Assembly: GCA_003170575.1 (NCBI GenBank)
Contig: PMZB01000111.1
Coordinates: 1 to 8,274, forward strand
Direction of reading: 5' to 3'
DNA length: 8,274 nt
From: Chlamydiia bacterium
GTDB lineage: Bacteria; Chlamydiota; Chlamydiia; Chlamydiales; FEN-1388
This document shows positions 1-6,824 of this stretch, in pieces (positions within the stretch are counted from its first letter, which is position 1; each line of letters starts with the position of its first letter). The notes below the pieces were generated by a model, which worked only from the letters and a program-made list of their open reading frames with translations, had not been told where the DNA came from and did not search any database. Both the position numbers and the translations under genes were made by a program.

Positions 1-48
1 GTTCAGGCACGGGCACAGGTACCAAAAAACTGCCAATAGGAATTTATA

Positions 49-909
49 ATGATATCCCATATACCAGTTATGAAAAAAGAAGTCTTAGCGCTTCTTGAAG
101 ATTTAGCTCTTGAGACTGTTTTTGACGGTACATGTGGCGGGGGCGGACATGCAGGGGAAATTCTTGGAGTCCATCCTGAAATAAAACGCTACATTGCCTG
201 TGATAAAGATACGTATGCGTTAGCAAGGGCAAAAGAAGCTTTGCAAGGCTTTTCTGATAAGGTTGCCTTTATTCATGCCCCCTTCTCATTACCCCCTGAA
301 GGAGCCTTCTCCGCTATTCTTTTGGATCTGGGAGTTTCCTCATTTCAGCTGTATATGCCTGAGCGGGGTTTCAGTTTTATGAGAGAAGGGCCGCTCGATA
401 TGCGTATGGATCAGTCGCAAGATTTTTGCGCGGCCGATATTATTAATGCATGGAGCAAAGAAGAACTTTCCCAACTTTTTTTTGAGTATGGAGAGGAGAG
501 AAAAGCCAAACAAGTAGCTGCCTTAATTGTGGAGCGGAGGAGAAAACAGAAGTTTACCACAACTTTGGATCTTGCAGAATGTGTGGCAAAAATTATCCCA
601 AGGCGTGGCAAGGCCCATCCAGCGACGAAAATTTTTCAAGCGCTTCGAATAGCTGTGAATGATGAACTTTCTACCCTTCATAATGCAATACAAGCTCTTG
701 CAGCAAAACTGGCAGTTGGCGGAAAAATGATTGTGATTACCTTCCACAGCCTTGAAGATAGGATTGTCAAATATGCATTCCGAGAGCTAGCTAGAACAAA
801 GAATTTTTCCTTGCTCACAAAAAAGCCAGTTGTTCCAAGCCGCGCAGAAATAGCAGAAAACCCAAGAGCAAGGAGCAGCAAGCTGAGAGGGATGCAACGG
901 CTGGTTTGA
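49..909 (+). CDS. rsmH: 16S rRNA (cytosine(1402)-N(4))-methyltransferase RsmH (MraW)
   Basis: This cytoplasmic S-adenosylmethionine-dependent enzyme methylates N4 of C1402 in the decoding centre of 16S rRNA. The 286-residue product shows the family signatures in order: HIPV at residues 4-7, the SAM-binding loop DGTCGGGGHA at 26-35, DKD at 52-54, DLGVSS at 93-98, RGFSF at 106-110, PLDMRMD at 115-121, HPATKIFQALRIAVNDEL at 190-207, FHSLEDR at 232-238 and NPRARSSKLR at 271-280. It is somewhat shorter than the roughly 310 residues usual in proteobacteria but complete at both ends. The start is fixed by an in-frame TAG at 37-39, the need to include HIPV, and a weak AGGA at 38-41. In many bacteria rsmH leads the division and cell-wall cluster (ftsL, ftsI, murE); here an unrelated paralogue array follows after 14 bases. 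Family assignment is very secure. Confidence 0.97.
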   Translation: MISHIPVMKKEVLALLEDLALETVFDGTCGGGGHAGEILGVHPEIKRYIACDKDTYALARAKEALQGFSDKVAFIHAPFSLPPEGAFSAILLDLGVSSFQLYMPERGFSFMREGPLDMRMDQSQDFCAADIINAWSKEELSQLFFEYGEERKAKQVAALIVERRRKQKFTTTLDLAECVAKIIPRRGKAHPATKIFQALRIAVNDELSTLHNAIQALAAKLAVGGKMIVITFHSLEDRIVKYAFRELARTKNFSLLTKKPVVPSRAEIAENPRARSSKLRGMQRLV

Positions 910-912
910 TAT

Positions 913-918
913 AAGAGG
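913..918 (+). promoter_or_regulatory. Ribosome binding site for A1
   Basis: AAGAGG lies five bases before the ATG at 924, in the short gap after rsmH. It supports this start, which is also the first ATG after an in-frame TAA at 912-914. Confidence 0.6.
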
Positions 919-923
919 TATTT

Positions 924-2579
924 ATGTCGGCAATACACAAACTTTTGTTTAGCCTTCCTTGGGCAGATGGATATTCTTATATCCTTGCGACAAAGGAAGC
1001 TTTCCATGAAATTGGGTGGTTGAAGGCGAAACTAATTCGCTGGCTTCATCTTGAGAGGTTTGTTGGTACAGTGTACTGCACCGACACAGACGGACTTCGT
1101 CTGCTGTCAGAAAAAGTAGAACGTGCGTATAAGAATGCATCTCTCTCCTATAAACAGATTGTCAGCCTCTCAGACACACTCCTTACTCTACATCAACCTT
1201 CACTTGACCCATTCCAGAAATTGGTTACTAGCTATGCTTTAATCATTATTTCCTCCCGCGTGAAATCACAAGCCGATTTAAGCGATAAAGCTGGATTTGC
1301 AAGATATGGAACGCTTCAAGCGGAAAAATTCCTTGAGGAACAGTCCTCAAGAGAGCTTGGGGCAGAGATGTGTTTAAAGTTGTACAATGAGGCTCCAGCG
1401 CATAGTAAAGAAGTAATTGGCGCATTTTTTGCCCGGATCCAAGAGACAGCGTCGGAAGGTATTGCTCAATCAGTGTGCGTCCAATATTTTGTGGCTCGGT
1501 TTCAGTCTTTTTATAACCAAGAGAAAAAACCTTCCCCTTCAGCTCTTGCAGCGTGGTTTAAAGACATTCTCAAGGAAATAACAGAGCAGTTTCAAAAACA
1601 GGCAAAGGACCTTGAGGTGGCTCTCATTTGCTCTATGCGAGAAAAAGTTCCCTCTGAAAATTTGAAAGAGTCTTTCCAAGCGTATGGGGTTTTTGTTGCG
1701 GAGGGATTGCAAGGTAAAATTACTGATTCCTTTAAGGAAAAAGCTGTTTCCCTGAAAAAACTTTTCCCAGATGATGACTTTAGCCTTGTCATGGAAGGGA
1801 TGATGGAACGCAAAGGGGTGCAATATTGTCAGGCTGTAGCTCAAGAGATGAGAGGTGATCTTTCAGTGCTTTTTCCCGCATTTGAGGATCAAGCCCGCCT
1901 TAATTTTTCAACGGCTTCTCGACAAATTGTTCAGGGAGTTATTAGAGAGCTCTTAAGTCAGGTAGACTCTCAACGCATAGGCGCTTTTTGTAAAAGGGTA
2001 GCTGACATTTTTGTAAGAATATACCAAGGCCAAAGGAAGGAGTTTTCTGTTTTTGAACCTCTTCTTGGCACCGATATCATTGTACAAAAACCTGTTGCAA
2101 ACGAAGCTACGCGAAGCTCTCTTCGGGATAAAAGGGGGATTGTTAAGCAAACCTCGGAAGAGTCTCTCTGGTCGAATATTAGCAAGACTATGGCATCAAA
2201 ACCGCAGATTCCAAATGCATTCTTGAAAATAGAGACAAATATTGTTGCCAACATGGTAGAGCAAGCCCCTGAGTTTGCTCAGTATTATGGCGTATTTTTA
2301 GCGAAAAAGATCAAAGAAGTATCACAAGTTGCAACTGTTCACAAAGTTGAGGCAAATCCAGATTTTGCTGCTGTTGCAGGCTGTCAAGAAATTTTAATGC
2401 CTCAACTTTGTGAGCAGTTGCAACAAGTTTCACAAAATGAGAAAGAATGGAAAAAATTCTATGATGTCTATATACACCAATACTTTCCTAGACATGCTGA
2501 GAGTATGCTCAAGGCTATGAAAAAAGAATTAGAAAAACCACCTGAACAGAGGGCTTCCACTCCTCCTGTATGGAGTTAA
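924..2579 (+). CDS. Uncharacterised protein, type A copy 1 (A1) of a tandem paralogue family
   Basis: I do not recognise this 551-residue protein. Landmarks shared with the three following genes are HEIGW (28-32), LIRWLHLE (37-44), a GLRLLSEK segment (57-64), RYGTL near 130, AYGVF (253-257), LVMEGMM (288-294), QGVIRE (337-342), EPLLG (378-382) and YYG (454-456). Composition looks largely alpha-helical, with many charged residues and no signal peptide or membrane span; the last 20 or so residues are rich in proline, glutamate and serine. Relative to A2 it carries an extra stretch of about 35-45 residues shortly after YYG. The start follows an in-frame TAA at 912-914, has AAGAGG at 913-918, and aligns with A2 (MSAIHK versus MSEIHE). 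It lies 14 bases after rsmH and 6 before B1, so it is probably co-transcribed with both. The gene is certain from length and paralogue conservation; its function is unknown. Confidence 0.93.
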   Translation: MSAIHKLLFSLPWADGYSYILATKEAFHEIGWLKAKLIRWLHLERFVGTVYCTDTDGLRLLSEKVERAYKNASLSYKQIVSLSDTLLTLHQPSLDPFQKLVTSYALIIISSRVKSQADLSDKAGFARYGTLQAEKFLEEQSSRELGAEMCLKLYNEAPAHSKEVIGAFFARIQETASEGIAQSVCVQYFVARFQSFYNQEKKPSPSALAAWFKDILKEITEQFQKQAKDLEVALICSMREKVPSENLKESFQAYGVFVAEGLQGKITDSFKEKAVSLKKLFPDDDFSLVMEGMMERKGVQYCQAVAQEMRGDLSVLFPAFEDQARLNFSTASRQIVQGVIRELLSQVDSQRIGAFCKRVADIFVRIYQGQRKEFSVFEPLLGTDIIVQKPVANEATRSSLRDKRGIVKQTSEESLWSNISKTMASKPQIPNAFLKIETNIVANMVEQAPEFAQYYGVFLAKKIKEVSQVATVHKVEANPDFAAVAGCQEILMPQLCEQLQQVSQNEKEWKKFYDVYIHQYFPRHAESMLKAMKKELEKPPEQRASTPPVWS

Positions 2580-2585
2580 ACGATT

Positions 2586-5165
2586 ATGGAAACAAGAATT
2601 GAAACCACATCCACGCATACTTGTGGAGGCCTTCATTATCTTATTGTAGATCAAAACTGTAGAGCGCATGAGATTGGCATATGGGGGGCAAGGCTTATTC
2701 GTTGGTTTTGCCTTGAATGGTTGTTTGGGAACGTTTTCTCCATGGATAAAGAAGGGCTATTTTTGCTGAATGAAAAAATTGAAGGCGTCTATAAAGCCTC
2801 TCTTTTAGCAAGTGTTGAGCATCAAAAATGTCTTTATAACAACTTAGTAAACCTTTCAAAAAAACTACACAAGTTGCGACAAAGTTGCCCCGATTCTGCT
2901 TTCACAGTAGTCCACACTTTGGTTAATGCCTTAAGCTTAACGTTGCTTCTACGTCATCTATTCTCGGATGAAACGAGGCACGCAGGGTATGGAACTATTC
3001 GGGCGGACCAACTCATCGAAGAGTGCTCAAAGTGTGCCTTGACGGTCAAGAAGATATGGGAGGTGTCTTATGAGTTGCAAGAGACCTTCCCTCAACAGGA
3101 AAGGATTGTTCTAAAAGCTTTCTTTGCTCGACTCAAGGCCAACTTCAGAAAAAACGCACATGGTCCTGAAAATCTCTCTATAGAGTCTGTGGAAACTTCC
3201 TATCATAGCAAGTGGAACCAAACAGCCCTTATGAAGCAAGTAGACGCCTCTTTCCGAGAGTTTCGCCGTACATATGCAAATGCAATGCCTGCGGAAATTG
3301 CTGAATGGTCTAAACAGCAGCTAGAGATAATTTCAAGACAATGCCCGCGAGATACCACCCCGCTTGCTCGTTGCCTCATTCTTGACATGTCCAACGCCTT
3401 AAGTTCTTGGAAGATGAAAGAGACTTTCCGTGCATATGGAGTGTTTCTTGCTCAAGAATGCAAGGAGCATATTACTGAGTCCTTCGAAAGGACGGCTTCC
3501 CAGTTGCCAACACTTTTTTGCAAGGATGATGTTTTGCTTGTTATGGAAGGGATGATTTGTAGAAAGGGGAATGAATATTATAAGACTATTGCTTCTGCGA
3601 TAAATGAAGAAACACTTGACAGTGCCTTGAAAATGTTTGTTTATAAAGCAAAGTGCAATTTTGCAGGTGCATCAAATGTTGTAATTCGAGGAGTAATTCA
3701 GGCAATCGTGATGCGACAGGGAATAAATCTTACTCAAGCTTTTTTTAGTCAGGTAGCAACTATTTTTTTCAATATGTATCAAAAAGAGAAGAATTTTTCA
3801 ACTCTTGAGCCTTTATTAGGCAGTTGCATCAGTGTGCAAAAACTTGGTTCGCCTCAGGCTATCGCAACTCTTTCGAGCAGACACCTGCTGAGGCAAGAGT
3901 CTGAAAAAAATCTCCAGACCCGAGATTTTGATGCTGCATCCCCGGTTACTCAAATGCTCTTGGGTATTGAACAGAAAATTGTTTCAAGAATGCTGGTTGA
4001 AGAGCCTTTTATCGCATATTATGGACGTTTGTTGGGAAAGAGGATTCTAGAAGCAGCGCGGACATGTCGGAGTGGCTATGCTTCTAAGATTAAAGTGGAG
4101 TATGACAAAACTAACCGGTTTTTGACAGAAAAGTTCAAAACAAGTGCTGAGCCTATTTTAAAAGCTTTGCAGAGTGTTTTAGAGAAGGATCCGCTTGCGG
4201 CGCTTGAGATGTTAGTAGGGAACCAACAAAACTGGAAAAAAGACTCTTTTGCTACTGATGTGTGTGAGCTGGAAAAAAAAGGCATAGATTTTTGTCCAGC
4301 TCTTGAAAAGATTGCAGAAAAAACAGTCGATAACTTTATTGTTTGCTGTTTGGAGAATAAGAAAATTTCTCCGGAGCGGCCTTCTCTTTTTTTCCTTTAT
4401 CGAACACTTCCCCAGCTGAAAGACAATTTAAGAGCTTTTAAACACGCTCTAGGGTTGCAGTCAGATGTTCATGAGTATTTTTTAAAACTTCTTCGTAAGA
4501 ATGAAAGAGTCTACGAATTTTTAACCTGGATTAAGGCAGGAGAGTGGTACGCGAAAAATGAATATGGGATGCATTTCCAAATCAGCACACACCTTCCTCC
4601 TTCCTCCTATCCAGAAGGAAAGGGCGCTACAGATGAAGAGAAGGCCCTTATTTCCTCCTGGCAACCCTTCTTCCTTGATCCGTTAGCAGTGGAAAAAAGT
4701 ATTGTTCGTAGTGGTTTACCATCAGTATGTATCAATACCCTTCCCATAGCGCCGATAAACTGTTCCTCTTTGTTGGTGCGAGCATGTGTTGTTGCCCGAG
4801 CGCTTCTAGGGGAAGTTCCAGTAGAATTAAGAAATGATGAGCATAAAACTGCTATAGGAAAACTTTTCACTTTTGCTTCGATTGACTATAATCCAGGAGC
4901 AATGATTCCCAGTGAGCTTGCGCACTTTCTCTTTGAAATGGGTTTAACAAATGGTCCTCCATGGATTTTGCCAACTAACGCACCTTCACCGGAAACTAAA
5001 GAGATAGAGTTTTCTTTTAGCTATTTAAATGGAAAATTTGCTGTTGAGAGGAGTCTCCAATACCTGTTTGTAGAAGATCAAAAACCATGGCATGTGCAAA
5101 CCATGTTAGAAATAGATCCCTACCATCAGGAAGAAATTTCCGTAAAATTTACGTCTGGGAGGTAA
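2586..5165 (+). CDS. Uncharacterised protein, type B copy 1 (B1), with C-terminal extension
   Basis: This 859-residue protein belongs to no family I recognise. Residues 1 to about 535 are homologous to type A: HEIGIW (28-33), ARLIRW (35-40), GYGTIRAD near 140, FRAYGVF (281-287), VMEGMI (319-324), RGVI (368-371), LEPLLGS (407-413) and AYYGR (477-481). Residues from about 536 to 859 have no counterpart in type A. That part begins with helical-looking sequence and ends in alternating hydrophobic segments suggestive of beta strands (about 800-855). The protein is cysteine-rich, with about 23 Cys, including a C13/C25 pair kept in B2. No signal peptide or membrane span is evident. The start at 2586 is the first ATG after the A1 stop, in the same frame as A1, with GGAG at 2572-2575 inside the end of A1, which suggests translational coupling. 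It is the largest gene here, and its role is unknown. Confidence 0.93.
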   Translation: METRIETTSTHTCGGLHYLIVDQNCRAHEIGIWGARLIRWFCLEWLFGNVFSMDKEGLFLLNEKIEGVYKASLLASVEHQKCLYNNLVNLSKKLHKLRQSCPDSAFTVVHTLVNALSLTLLLRHLFSDETRHAGYGTIRADQLIEECSKCALTVKKIWEVSYELQETFPQQERIVLKAFFARLKANFRKNAHGPENLSIESVETSYHSKWNQTALMKQVDASFREFRRTYANAMPAEIAEWSKQQLEIISRQCPRDTTPLARCLILDMSNALSSWKMKETFRAYGVFLAQECKEHITESFERTASQLPTLFCKDDVLLVMEGMICRKGNEYYKTIASAINEETLDSALKMFVYKAKCNFAGASNVVIRGVIQAIVMRQGINLTQAFFSQVATIFFNMYQKEKNFSTLEPLLGSCISVQKLGSPQAIATLSSRHLLRQESEKNLQTRDFDAASPVTQMLLGIEQKIVSRMLVEEPFIAYYGRLLGKRILEAARTCRSGYASKIKVEYDKTNRFLTEKFKTSAEPILKALQSVLEKDPLAALEMLVGNQQNWKKDSFATDVCELEKKGIDFCPALEKIAEKTVDNFIVCCLENKKISPERPSLFFLYRTLPQLKDNLRAFKHALGLQSDVHEYFLKLLRKNERVYEFLTWIKAGEWYAKNEYGMHFQISTHLPPSSYPEGKGATDEEKALISSWQPFFLDPLAVEKSIVRSGLPSVCINTLPIAPINCSSLLVRACVVARALLGEVPVELRNDEHKTAIGKLFTFASIDYNPGAMIPSELAHFLFEMGLTNGPPWILPTNAPSPETKEIEFSFSYLNGKFAVERSLQYLFVEDQKPWHVQTMLEIDPYHQEEISVKFTSGR
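4191..5162 (+). other. B-specific C-terminal region of B1 (residues about 536-859)
   Basis: Alignment of A1, A2 and B1 by eye ends near the conserved helix that follows YYG: the type A proteins stop soon after it, in proline-rich tails, while B1 continues for about 325 residues. The region starts with a charged helical stretch, passes through a proline- and glycine-containing segment around residues 665-685, and ends in alternating hydrophobic strands. It probably forms one or two separate domains. I recognise no fold or catalytic motif. Its boundary is approximate. Confidence 0.6.
5157..5163 (+). promoter_or_regulatory. Strong ribosome binding site for A2, inside the end of B1
   Basis: GGGAGGT is the closest match to the anti-Shine-Dalgarno sequence in the window. 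It overlaps the last codons and stop of B1 and sits five bases from the ATG at 5169. The overlap implies coupled translation of B1 and A2, and possibly higher initiation on A2 than on B1, whose only candidate is GGAG ten bases upstream. Confidence 0.65.
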
Positions 5166-5168
5166 GAT

Positions 5169-6824
5169 ATGTCTGAAATACATGAGCTATTTAACCAGCC
5201 ATTGGCTCTTAGCTCTATTTATATCCTTGAAACAAAGGAAAATTTTCATGAAATTGGGTGGTTGAAGGCAAAACTTATCCGCTGGCTTCACCTTGAGAAG
5301 TTTGTTGGTACGGTGTACCTTACCGATACCGAAGGACTTCGCCTGCTGTCGGAAAAAGTAGAGCGTACATATAAAAGAGTCACTCCTCCGCTGCCTCCAG
5401 GATACTATGAGCACGTTATAAGTCTTTTGAATACTCTTCATTATATAAGACCATCTCCTTCTTCGCTTGATCCAATCCAGAAGTTAATCAGTAGCCTGAC
5501 TGAGATTATTTCTTCCTATTTGAAATCGCAAAATTCAACCGAGAAAAAAGAATATTCGAGGTATGGTACTCTTAAGGCGGAAGAATTCCTTAAATCTCAT
5601 TCCTGTGAGAAAGAAGAAAGCTCTTTTATAGAACATGGCAAGGAAGCATGTGTAGCCTTGCGACGCGAGTTTCCGGAGCATTCAAAAGAAGTGGTGAAAG
5701 CATTTGTTGCACGAATACAAAAGACGGTGCCGGAGGACTCTATTACTCAAATCCTCATGCAATATTTTGTGTCTCGGTTCCTGTCTTTTTATAATGTAGA
5801 CCAAAAACCCTCTCCTTCAGCCCTTGCAGAATGGTTCAAAGGCATTCTCGAGGAGATGTCAGAACAGTTTAAAGAACAGGCGGCAGATCTTCAATTAGAA
5901 CTTATTTGTTCTATGAAAAGGCATGTTTCTGCTGATGATTTGAAAGAGTCTTTACGAGGGTATGGAGCATTTGTGGCCCAAGGAGAACGGGATGAAGGAA
6001 ATACGCAATCCACCGAGCAAGTACAGCCCTTCCAGATTATGCTAGCCTTCGAGACAAAAGCGAGTTCCCTAAGCACTCGTTTCTCGGGGGATGAATTTAG
6101 ATCTGTAATGGAAGGGATGATGGACCGAAAAGGGGTGGAATATTGTAAAGCTGTTGCTGGGGAGATGAGCGCGAAAAATCTTTCAGAACTTTTGTCCTCA
6201 TATGTAGATCGTTTCTCTCTTTTCTTTTCAAGCGCTTCCGATCAAGTTGTTCAAGGTGTGATTAGGGAGCTGTTACGCCTGAATAAATGTCCAAAGGATG
6301 AATTGTGTAAAATTTTAGTTGATAGTTTTATGAATATTTACCAAAGCAAGAAGCAATTTTCTGTTTTTGCTCCTCTTCTTGGGACGCAAATCATGGTACA
6401 AAGACCGGTAGCAAAAGAAGCCATGGACCGCTCTCTCAAAGATAAATATGGGCAGGTTAGATTCGACTCTTGTACTAACGTCTGGTCCAGTGTTGACAAA
6501 GATACGGTTTTAAACATCAAGGTTTCACAGGCATTACAGCAAATAGAGAAAGATATTGTTACAAAAATGTTGACACAAGGCTCTCATTTTCCCCAATTTT
6601 ATGGTCGATTTATAGCACAAAAGATCAAACAGGGAGTTGGAGCTCCAGAAACTTTGAAAAAAACCTACACGGATTTTATAACAAAGAACTTTGCACAGAA
6701 CTTTGATGAACAATCCAGGATTATGAAAACTGTTATGCAAAAAGAACTTGCACCGCCCTCTCCACAGCGCTCTCCTCTGAGAACTGCAACCCCTCAGGCA
6801 TGGCAAGAGGACGGAGATATATGA
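5169..6824 (+). CDS. Uncharacterised protein, type A copy 2 (A2), paralogue of A1
   Basis: A 551-residue protein, the same length as A1 although the two differ by compensating insertions. The N-terminal block at residues 27-66 (HEIGW ... EKVER) differs from A1 at only 3 of 40 positions. Also shared are RYGTL, PSPSALAEWFK, GYGAFVA, VMEGMMDRKG, VQGVIRELL, APLLGTQIMVQ and FYGRF. A2 carries about 13 extra residues, rich in Q, E and T, after GAFVA, but lacks the stretch A1 has after YYG. The tail is rich in proline and serine and probably disordered. The start is supported by GGGAGGT at 5157-5163, by the B1 stop three bases upstream in frame, and by alignment with the A1 N-terminus. The TGA stop overlaps the B2 ATG as ATGA. 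No signal peptide or membrane segment is seen. The gene is certain; its function is unknown. Confidence 0.93.
   Translation: MSEIHELFNQPLALSSIYILETKENFHEIGWLKAKLIRWLHLEKFVGTVYLTDTEGLRLLSEKVERTYKRVTPPLPPGYYEHVISLLNTLHYIRPSPSSLDPIQKLISSLTEIISSYLKSQNSTEKKEYSRYGTLKAEEFLKSHSCEKEESSFIEHGKEACVALRREFPEHSKEVVKAFVARIQKTVPEDSITQILMQYFVSRFLSFYNVDQKPSPSALAEWFKGILEEMSEQFKEQAADLQLELICSMKRHVSADDLKESLRGYGAFVAQGERDEGNTQSTEQVQPFQIMLAFETKASSLSTRFSGDEFRSVMEGMMDRKGVEYCKAVAGEMSAKNLSELLSSYVDRFSLFFSSASDQVVQGVIRELLRLNKCPKDELCKILVDSFMNIYQSKKQFSVFAPLLGTQIMVQRPVAKEAMDRSLKDKYGQVRFDSCTNVWSSVDKDTVLNIKVSQALQQIEKDIVTKMLTQGSHFPQFYGRFIAQKIKQGVGAPETLKKTYTDFITKNFAQNFDEQSRIMKTVMQKELAPPSPQRSPLRTATPQAWQEDGDI
6805..6824 (+). promoter_or_regulatory. 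A2-B2 junction: ribosome binding sites and ATGA stop-start overlap
   Basis: AAGAGG (6805-6810) and GGAG (6813-6816) precede the ATG at 6821, whose last two bases begin the TGA stop of A2. This four-base overlap is the classic arrangement for translational coupling by re-initiation. It favours 6821 over the in-frame ATG at 6800 as the start of B2. Confidence 0.6.

Larger units (their letters stand above)
924..5168 (+). repeat. Tandem duplication, unit 1 (A1-B1)
   Basis: This two-gene unit of about 4.2 kb is repeated immediately downstream in the same order and orientation. The copies are old enough to differ by indels and many synonymous changes. They remain alignable at DNA level in the best-conserved parts: 1005-1124 in A1 against the matching 120 bases starting near 5247 in A2 share 105 bases. 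The copies therefore reflect a real duplication rather than an assembly error. Confidence 0.88.

Noticed and set aside
1..48. 3' end of an upstream gene
   Set aside because: All three frames are open from the edge (stops at 37-39 and 47-49, the latter overlapping the rsmH ATG as TAATG; the third frame runs on into rsmH). With so few codons none can be preferred or identified.
4268..4285. A/T homopolymer runs as terminators or regulatory tracts
   Set aside because: They fall inside conserved coding sequence and I see no stable stem next to them.
411..6806. Many minus-strand open frames of 60-109 codons
   Set aside because: They lie opposite strongly supported plus-strand genes, are low-complexity reverse translations of those genes, are not conserved between the A or B copies, and lack plausible starts. 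They are shadows.
6800..6823. Alternative B2 start at 6800
   Set aside because: It would add seven residues with no counterpart in B1. The 6821 start gives exact N-terminal register with B1, good ribosome-binding sequences and an ATGA overlap.
924..6824. RasGAP-like or other eukaryotic GTPase-activating fold for the helical core
   Set aside because: The RGVI, PLLG and YGR pieces look superficially suggestive, but the order and spacing of the arginine-finger and FLR-type motifs expected in RasGAP domains are not present.
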